From the NCBI RefSeq assembly GCF_000002235.5, contig NW_022145594.1, positions 21,631,890 through 21,695,889 on the forward strand: 64,000 bases of DNA. The letters are read 5' to 3'. This DNA comes from Strongylocentrotus purpuratus (lineage: Eukaryota > Echinodermata > Echinoidea > Camarodonta > Strongylocentrotidae). The notes beneath the pieces are model-generated. The model saw only the letters and a list, made by a program, of their open reading frames with translations, searched no databases and was not told where the DNA came from. Both the position numbers and the translations under genes were made by a program. Below, one piece after another: positions 56,956 through 64,000 of this stretch (position 1 is the stretch's first letter; the number at the start of each line of letters is the position of its first letter).

Positions 56956-57160
56956 AAAGTCACACGGTTTCAAACAGGAAATGCACCTCAATAGCACATG
57001 CCATATCATCTCTGCTAGTAGACTAGGTCATTTCTGTCGCCAATATTGTTGGAATAGCTGTGTATAAACACCGGAAGTGTGGCTCACGTGAACAGATAGA
57101 TTCTTGAGCAACATGAGCTTTGTCCTTCATGGAGTGGTTTCATGAAAGTGACCATGCAGA

Positions 57161-58249
57161 GTGACTTGTACTAGAATTGAAACTCTGCCCTTCATAAATG
57201 TAGACCCCTCCTATCTGAGTACCATCTACACGGCACTATACTTTGCACATTCACAATGTGAAAAACATTACTTAAGAATATGTGCAGTAACATTTGACCA
57301 GCCCTCGTACATCAAGGCAGCAGAGATTGTAGCTTCTTCTCAAGACCTAGAAAAAGTAATCGTCCGTCTTGGTGGATTTCACCTCCTCATGTCATATCTC
57401 GGCAGCATATAGGCCACGTCATGGGCGGAAGTGTGCTTGCAGAGCTATGGGAGACAGTGTACGCCAAAGGGTCTGTCATACATATGCAATCTGGTCATGC
57501 ATTTTACCCTTCTCTTCGTGTTCACATTCTTACTTCAGCTGCCCTCATTGGCGTGTTGATGGGTAAACCTGGCATCTTAGACAGCACAGATAAGGACTAC
57601 TTAGCAGATCTGTATGGTGCACTCCTCAACCAGGACACGAAGGTGACTGATGTACCTGAGAAGGAGTGTGTCAAACAGTTAAAGTCAGATCATTCACAAC
57701 TCATTGACCGGGTAGCAGGACAAAGTAGGATAGGGAAACTTTGGTTGCAGTATATCCGACAATTATGTGTCTCTTCTGCAATGTTTCATTCCAGCTGAAA
57801 GGACAGGGAACCATCTCAGCTGTGTGAGGGAAATGATACAAAATTTCCATGCTGCAGGACATCTTCCCTATGTCAAATCTGCCAGGTTGTATTTACAACA
57901 GATGGAAACTCTAGAGCAAACCATGCCAGGAAATGAATATACACAAGTCTCAGAAAAGGGATAATTCACCATCCGCCATATGGACTCATTCTGTGGTGGG
58001 AACTTCTCTGATCAGACCATTGAAAAGTTCCTGATGCAGCAGCTGAAAACATCTAGAGAAATGACTCGTGGACGTGGAATCACAGACAGTACATTGGCTA
58101 AGTGGGTTCATGCACTTCCTCACTGTGTTCCTACCTGTGATGAACTGGAACAGTTCACCGGAGTACACACTGGCACATCAGAGCAGCATAAAGACATACA
58201 GCAAAGTTCCAGGTCAAGAGACAATAAAGATAGATGTATCTTTGTTTGA
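57161..58249 (+). pseudogene. Transposon protein, N-terminal/central domain (broken)
   Basis: Consecutive pieces in changing frames (57161-57412, 57421-57798, 57767-57964, 57980-58249). They read CAVTFDQPSYIKAAEIVASS and VIVRLGGFHLLMSYLGSI, then AELWETVYAKGSVIHMQSGH and LRVHILTSAALIGVLMGKPG. Next come MDSFCGGNFSDQTIEKFLMQ and REMTRGRGITDSTLAKWV, ending TGTSEQHKD. I recall this wording from families of transposon-borne invertebrate proteins of unassigned function. It would be the transposase candidate, but I cannot place DDE residues. At least three frame changes make it non-functional. Confidence 0.6.
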
Positions 58250-58684
58250 TGGTTGCAGGCACATCACCATTTACTGGATTTGAAACTAACTGCCTGGTCT
58301 CCTTGTCAACTGGCATCGTCTCTGGCTTATCTGCTAATTGTGATTAACCTGTACAAATCGGCCTAGTAGCGGCATCCGGAACGAATGCATGGTAGGAAGT
58401 TTACATCAAGCTACGTACATCGTAAGAACAAGGTGAAGACCATTGGTGCTAAGAGTAAGAGAATGAAAATCGGGGGACAAAGCACATAAGTCAACCCAAC
58501 GCTACTGTTCAACAGAATCACATGTGTCCTGAATAACAACACTGAGATGGAATTGTTCTTTGCACCCAGGCACGTTCCCTTTCAAATGTGGGGTGATGCG
58601 AAAGCCAACAAAGAGATCTCTGGGTCTCCTTCTGAATTCATTCACCTAGCAATCCAACCTGCCAGAAATGGTCTCTTTGTTTAA

Positions 58685-59311
58685 GATGGTGGTCGCTTGC
58701 TGCAATCAGTTGTTTGGCCACAACTGTCAACCTATGCTGAATTTGTTCAGTCATATATTTCGTACACCCTTAAGCATTATGGAGCTCATTTGACGGTAGT
58801 GTTTGATGGATATGGAAGTGCAACTACGACAAAGGATAGCTGAGCAGAGACGAATAGCCCAGAATGTACCTCTTTATTTGATGATGATATGCCAACACGC
58901 ACAACCCAATACAGCTTTCCTAGCCAACATCAACAATAAGATGAGACTTATACAAACTCTACGTGACAAAATAGGTATCAAGCAGGCAGAAGCGGATGCC
59001 ACTACCCTGATTGTCTCCACAGCACAAGCAGTAGAAGAGTCAGAACAGGTGCCAGTTGTTGTCATTGGTACGGGCATAGACTTACAACCACTTCCACAGA
59101 TATGCGCATGCTATGCCGCAGTAATCCTGTCACGGTTTTCAACATTCATGAAATTCAGCATGCCATAGGGGACACTAGAAATCGCCTGATGTTTCTTTAT
59201 GCTGTGACAGGGTGTAATACGGTCTGGGCAATCTACCGTCAGGGCAATCGTAAACTTTCAATATGGTCCACAAGAAACTTGACTATGACTTGCTTGATAC
59301 ATTCGCAGTAG
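58685..59311 (+). pseudogene. PIN/XPG-like nuclease domain of the transposon (broken)
   Basis: DGGRLLQSVVWPQLSTYAEF with LTVVFDGYGSATTTKD resembles the N-terminal half of FEN1/XPG-type nucleases (acidic residue near DGG, VVFDG strand). FLANINNKMRLIQTLRDKIG leads to KQAEADATTLIVSTA (acidic EAD region of the XPG-I type) and VPVVVIGTGIDL. FNIHEIQHAIGDTRNRLMFL with YAVTGCNTVWAIYRQGN looks like the following helical part (TGCDT-like). An in-frame stop lies just before DGG, and there are at least two frame changes. Such a domain would cut branched or flap DNA during transposition. Domain identity is by motif memory. Confidence 0.6.
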
Positions 59312-59445
59312 AAGCACCCATGACGAGGTAAAAAAAAAGAGCAGGGGAAGCCTTTATGGGGCCAGCAGTTTTGAATATCTTGATGACTATACCATCACAC
59401 TGCATACAAACGGGCAATTGGTCGCAGTTCTCTGAGTTCATCCTT

Positions 59446-59643
59446 TCAGTTAGAAAGTCTACCTCTAACTAGTGCTGCAGCAAAGCAACATCCATACCGC
59501 ACCTTTCTACAGTCATTATGTATAAAACGCTTTAGCGACCTTGGTACTAATGTGTCTCCATTTTCAGTTCCATCTAAGGTTGAGTACTCTTTACGGTTGC
59601 ATACTGTCAGTCTGATATCGTTGAGGATGATGGAAGCAGCCAT
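59446..59643 (-). pseudogene. TIR-encoded copy of the transposon gene N-terminus
   Basis: 65 codons: MAASIILNDIRLTVCNRKEY and LDGTENGDTLVPRSLKRFIH, then NDCRKVRYGCCF. The left TIR carries the same text (LDGTKNGDTLVP) on the plus strand, where it would open the transposon gene but is broken. So the gene start lies in the TIR and is present twice, facing inward from both ends. The right copy is the better preserved. Confidence 0.5.
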
Positions 59644-60336
59644 ATGTGTATGTTGGTGGGTGTGTATGTGTGTACTTTATGCATAAGAAGTATTTTTTAA
59701 TGAAAAGTTTGTTGTACTGATATGTATTTCAATGGTGCTTTTTTTAGTATAGACACTTGATTGTATTCATAACGTATATACTTTAGTACAATGAGTTAAA
59801 ATTGGAAATAATGGCCATTTTGGGTGCCATTTTGGATTTCGGGAAGGGCTCAAGTGGTTTTTATGCTACTTGTGTGTTTTAAAATGTGTTAATAAATATT
59901 TGGTTGAGTTCCTCATGCCTAATAACATATATTTAGACAATTAAATTTGGTATTTGGGTTATCTAGTTGCACAGTTATAAGAAATACGGGAAATGGCGGG
60001 AATTTGGGCGCCATTTTGGATTTTGAGAGGGGCTAAAGTGGTTTATAGCTACTTGTGTGTTTCAAAATGTATCAACATGTATTTTAATGAGTTCCTTATG
60101 CTAAAAAACATATATTTAGACATTTAAATTTTGTATTTGGGTTATCTAGTTGCAAAGCTATAAGAAATTCAGGAAATGGCGGCCATTTTGGACGCCATCT
60201 TGGATTGCGGAAAACGCTCAAGGAGGATTCATGAGGACTTTTAGTATGTTATTCTAGACATATTCCTGGACCTATCCTGAAAAAATCAGCTTGTTATGGA
60301 AAATGTCCATGTTAAAACTAATGCTCTTGGCCTATT
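59520..60336. repeat. Right TIR
   Basis: Inverse of the left TIR: gtgccattttggattt, gcgccattttggattttg and gacgccatcttggattgcgg mark the three subrepeats. Distal text gactttt(t)agtatgttattc through aatgctcttggccta matches the left end. The inner part encodes the same N-terminal peptide as the left, on the minus strand. Confidence 0.8.
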
Positions 60337-60700
60337 GGGAGATTGGCCGCGGCGGCCATCTGATTTTTGACGCCATCCCACATTTCCAGGTTTCCTGTTG
60401 ACCATAACCAATTATTAGTTACGGTAGTACGAATGCCTAACTAAAGCCTAGTTATAGAAACCGAAATCACATTTCTAAGATTGATATATATCATAATTTA
60501 TGGCTATTTTAAGGTATTGTCGGCCATTTTGGACGCCAATTTCGACACTAGTCTGGATTTTTAAAGTATAATCATTTTCCTTCCATATCAGGAAATTTTG
60601 TTTCCACTGGTCACAATGTAATATAATACAAACATATAAATACAGGGAAACACATAATTCAAAAGGAAACGGGCTGACATGGTGAAAGCTTATATACATA
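60337..60700. other. Right flank of the transposon
   Basis: No gene. Two more ggcggccatc/cggccattttggacgcc words at 60352 and 60519 suggest eroded relatives of the TIR subrepeats. Confidence 0.4.
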
Positions 60701-60703
60701 TAG

Positions 60704-61110
60704 GGTTTTTACGATGAGAAAATAATCTGATTATCATTTGCTTTTACCAATGTGAGGTATCATTGGAGCTGTCATGCTTGTCATATTGGACAAACCCAAA
60801 ATGGCCGCCATCTGAGCTAAAGTATAGTTTCAAAAGGATAAGGGCTAGTATGATAAAAGTTTATATACATGTGGGATTTTCAGGATCAGAAAATCTTATT
60901 ATCATGTTCTTTTACCAATGTGAGGTATCCTTTGGGCTGTCATGCTGGTCATATTGGTCAAATCCAAAATGGCCGCCCTAGTATAATAAAAGTTTACAAC
61001 TTCATGGGGTTTTCGTGGTCAGAGAATCTGATTATAATGGTCTTTCATCGATTTGAGGTCTCCTTTGGGGCTGTTACAATGGTCAAATCTATTATGCCTG
61101 CCATACGGGC
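60704..61110 (+). repeat. ~168-bp tandem array with ATGGCCGCC words, outside the TIRs
   Basis: The anchor accaatgtgaggtatc occurs at 60748 and 60916, and a changed form (gatttgaggtctcc) at 61049. Each unit has ggctgtcatgctggtcatat and, in two units, caaaatggccgcc. It is not inverted at the left side, so it is not part of the TIR as delimited. Confidence 0.7.
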
Positions 61111-61779
61111 AAATGCGACGATGTGTATACTTACATTTTCTTCTGTTTTGTGGGATATGATATTGGAATAAAACTAATTTAATGGTTATTTCAATGGTTA
61201 ATATGCACACATAAACAAACTGACATACATTAGGTAACCCTTACATACACACGCACACCACATAAACACCACATACACGCGCGCACACATACGCACATAC
61301 ACCCAAGCCATACATTACCATTAAGTATGTCAAGTCTGTTTATCGTAAGGAAATAATATTGTTGTCAATTGTGATGGGCATGGCTTCAACAATAATTATT
61401 TGGTGGTATAAATACTGATGCTATGTTTATGAAGTGATGTTTTAAGTGCTTTAATAATTATGAGGGTGTATTTCTCAATTACTTACTTTACGTGAGATGT
61501 AATTCTACTTCTTTCTCAGTAGTTATTTAATTCAGATCCGTGTATGTCATTTTACCTGGGTTTCATTATGTATCCATAAAATCCTAAACTGTATGTTGAA
61601 CAACCCTTTTGATAGCTATCGGCTTACAGGCTCTTTCATTTATGGTCTGCGTGAGTGGTATCCTCCAGAAGAATAATAATTTGCTTGATTTGTCTATTCC
61701 ATATTGTTCATCTATTCCTATGTTGGGTAAAAATAGTTACAGTTACACAGTTGTGTATAAAAAGACAACTACACAAAGC
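61111..61779. other. No gene; CA-rich tract
   Basis: A (CA)-rich tract lies at about 61236-61300. Two 66-71 codon frames near 61609-61870 overlap in different frames and carry no motif. Confidence 0.5.
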
Positions 61780-61985
61780 ATGGCAGGCTTTCCAATATTC
61801 AATCTTTGATTACTGTCATAGTTTGTATCCAGTTATTCAATCAGTAAGTTCAACTGGTCACAACAAATAAATATAAAAAGGCAAGGTAGGTTTTCCAATA
61901 TGGAATCTTTGGTTAGAAATGATTACTGTTATGGTTAGTGTCCAGTTATACGGTCAGTAAGTTCAACTGGGCACAACTGTGATCT
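61780..61985 (+). repeat. ~105-bp tandem duplication
   Basis: ggctttccaatattcaatct...gtccagttat...cagtaagttcaactggtcac is repeated as ggttttccaatatggaatct...gtccagttat...cagtaagttcaactgggcac. Confidence 0.8.
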
Positions 61986-62159
61986 CGATATATGTATAAA
62001 TCTTGGCCTGCGCCCAAAAATGTCAGCATTATTATTGGAATTCGTTGCTGTCAATGTTGTTGCTACATTCGTCCTCGCATTTGCAGAGCATCGAGCGGCA
62101 TACATCCTTCATCAAAACTGTTTCAATTATTGTCTACCTTTCTTTCATATTTCAACTTC

Positions 62160-62410
62160 AAATTCTGAAACTTCTGCTGGCCCTTCATCTGTCTACAATG
62201 TTCAACTCAAACTTCCTCCTTTCTGGCCCAATGATCCTACCATTTCGTTTGCCCAATTCCGGGCAAATTTCATGACCTGAGGCATCACCCAACATAAAAC
62301 AAAGTTTGTCTACGTCGTCGCCTCCTTGCAGCCTGAATATGTCCAGAAAATTCGGGACTCACTGATCTCTCCTCCTCAGGAACAGCCCCACGTTAAACTA
62401 AAAGCATAAT
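62160..62410 (+). mobile_element. Ty3/gypsy gag fragment (fossil)
   Basis: Translation resembles the N-terminal gag segment common in invertebrate gypsy elements: VQLKLPPFWPNDPTISFAQF followed by a GITQHKTKFVYVVASLQPEY-like stretch. No LTR, pol or other part is found nearby. It is broken and old, with at least one break, and is unrelated in sequence to the gag at 16173-17657. Confidence 0.6.
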
Positions 62411-62479
62411 TGAAATTTTCGGCTTGATTTTGAAATTTACCCACCCCCCCCCCCCTCTTGCAAAGATCCTGCGTACGCC

Positions 62480-62600
62480 ACTGCTGCTGATGAGTGCCCC
62501 TTTTACTTCGACACATGTCGCTTATCCTTTATAATAACTGCCCCCTTTTTACATATATTTCCCACTGTCGCTTAAAAGTGCGTCTCTTTGCGGTCATATA
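62480..62600 (-). repeat. GGGGCACTTATC-type block, inverted
   Basis: Plus-strand text gtgccccttttacttcgaca, gtcgcttatcctttataata and actgccccctttttac is the complement of the 11330-12240 array unit. Confidence 0.5.
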
Positions 62601-62939
62601 GCAGCTTTGTTTAGTAACAGGTACCCAATTTACACCACAACGACGAAAGGCAGCAACACATTAAAGGTCATTTTCATTCCTTCATTTTGAAATGCTTAAT
62701 TCTCAATGCTGAGAATAAGCATCGGGAAATTTACTTCTGACAAAAATGGAGCATAATTTGGATTTTTATCTCCTCTGGTATATCACTGACAAAAATGATT
62801 TTTTTTTTGTCGACTTTTTCCAATAACGCATCGCATAAAATCGGATAAATACTGCTGTCACTAGATGGCGCTGTAAATTGTGAATCCTCCGTATATCCTT
62901 TTTACCATGCTTTCGTTTCAATCGCTTGCATCATTTAGA

Positions 62940-63262
62940 AACATAATAATTTTGGGCAACGAGATGCCCGAATATCCTCTTTTGGGGGCAATGTATTAAT
63001 ATATTTGGCAGCGAAGTGCCTGCATAACAACATTTTATATCGTAGGCTTATCTATCGTCTTTCGATTACAAAATATATATTTTTAAATCATTTGCCCCCT
63101 TGCTTCGATCGGTCAGGAACATTTAAAACAAACGTAAGAAAAAAATCCGTGGCACTTGACGAGTGTCAGGGTGATGCAAAATGAAATGTCTGCAATGAAT
63201 TTGGTATTGGCGTGACGCGAAACTTTATATTTCCAAAAAGGGGGCCGTTTCTAAAAAGAGGT
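62940..63262 (+). mobile_element. hAT-like element, right part only
   Basis: gggcaacgagatgcccgaat...ggcacttgacgagtgtcagg...gacgcgaaactttatatttc is collinear with the right half of 27121-27718. The terminal cgctg and the left half are missing. Confidence 0.6.
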
Positions 63263-64000
63263 TTAAGTCTAATTAAATAAGTAAGATCCACTCGCTATGT
63301 AGGGTTAGTCTAGAAAAATTGTATTTCATTTCTTTTAATTCATGTTTAGAGGAGAACGTCTTTGATAAATACTAATGGCTCAATTTCCTTGGTATCTCCC
63401 CTCTAGAAGTCCTTCGTATAATACGTCAACCAACCCTCTTTTAAGTTTAATGCAATATCATTAATAATGCTTTCAACAATAAGTGAAAACGTGTAGGACG
63501 ACAATGTCTAACTGCAAGCAGTGGCAGAAATCCCAGAGAATTCTGAAAGAAACCAACGAACAACATTTATGTAAACATAAAGAAGGTTAAAAAGTTCAAA
63601 CAGCCATTGATAACAAAGGTTTTTGTTTTCCATCCACAGTCACTCGTGATAAGTTTGATAGGGAAGTCAATGGAACAATAAGTATAAAACGTATACGAAT
63701 CTCCTTACATGTCTCATACGATTATCTAGGAAGTTATATTATTCTAGCAACATAGACACTAATAACAAATTAAAAAAATATTTTTAATGGAAAAACTGTA
63801 ATTTAGCAGAAAAATACACAAATTAATAGATGTTCCTTAGTTAATGAACAACAAATTACTGATCCAAGTAATTTTGTGTAATGCTTTTTATGAGTATTAC
63901 ACAGATGTAGGCCCTAATTTAGCAGCTAATATTGAGTACGGTGGTAAGAATTACACTAAGTCCTTAAATCTCGCTTGTGAAAACTCCTCTTTTCTCACTC
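63263..64000. other. No gene recognised
   Basis: AT-rich. A good acceptor-like ttttgttttccatccacag ends at about 63641 and is followed by 37 open codons, but no donor or known motif supports an exon. Confidence 0.4.

Larger units (their letters stand above)
56114..60336 (+). mobile_element. Coding DNA transposon with ~0.8-kb inverted repeats (Academ-like?)
   Basis: TIRs at 56114-56955 and 59520-60336 align over nearly their full length (outermost shared text taggccaagagcatta) and are very similar, so the copy is fairly young. They are built from ~184-bp subrepeats. Between them lies a broken gene on the plus strand that ends in a PIN/XPG-like nuclease domain. No target duplication could be fixed, because the exact outer ends are uncertain. 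From memory, Academ transposons include lineages encoding an XPG-type nuclease with the transposase, which would fit. The family name is inference, and the alternative is an unnamed superfamily. Confidence 0.75.

Noticed and set aside
63641-63755. Possible exon after a strong acceptor-like site
   Set aside because: No donor, no partner exon and no recognisable motif.

Overview
The window looks like genomic DNA of a multicellular animal, most likely a marine invertebrate. It is AT-rich, intron-bearing and crowded with repeats: two tRNA-derived SINE families, LINEs of several clades, a Ty3/gypsy LTR element, hAT and mariner-type fragments, foldback elements and many microsatellites. I cannot name the species; an echinoderm-like or other invertebrate deuterostome is only a guess. 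No rRNA gene, ordinary tRNA gene, CRISPR array or bacterial-style operon was seen.

Layout. 1-15 kb is gene-free repeat country: copies of a composite repeat with trinucleotide arrays, tRNA-type SINEs, three MITEs (one nested in another, one carrying a SINE), a ~134-bp satellite, a degenerate GGGGCACTTATC array and a GAGGACAATTACCCCC minisatellite. 15.1-23.2 kb is a young Ty3/gypsy element (LTRs of 1192 bp, 4-bp target duplication) inserted at the 5' edge of a nearly intact Rex1/CR1-like LINE (23.2-26.7 kb). 27-34 kb has a hAT fragment, an inverted copy of the minisatellite, further composite-repeat copies and several foldbacks. 35.8-38.6 kb (minus) is a decayed LINE with a restriction-like endonuclease whose 3' end is tandemly repeated. 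It abuts a plus-strand LINE tail, and a third LINE tail lies at 40.3-40.9 kb. 43-48.8 kb holds a SINE, LINE tails, an 872-bp palindromic MITE, a small membrane-type ORF and an inverted hAT pair.

The only convincing host gene is on the minus strand at 49.0-54.7 kb. It is the 3' three exons of a GTPase-like (AIG1/GIMAP-style) P-loop protein with a THKD motif and a coiled-coil tail. Its 4.2-kb intron carries at least four foldback or MITE-type insertions.

The most interesting object is at 56.1-60.3 kb: a 4.2-kb DNA transposon with unusually long (~0.8 kb) terminal inverted repeats. The TIRs are built from ~184-bp subrepeats carrying YY1-like ATGGCGGCC motifs. The interior is a decayed gene with a conserved transposon-type domain followed by a PIN/XPG-like nuclease domain. 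An Academ (AcademX-like) assignment is my inference. A further ~168-bp repeat array with the same ATGGCCGCC motif lies outside it at 60.7-61.1 kb. The last 3 kb hold a gypsy gag fossil and a hAT end.
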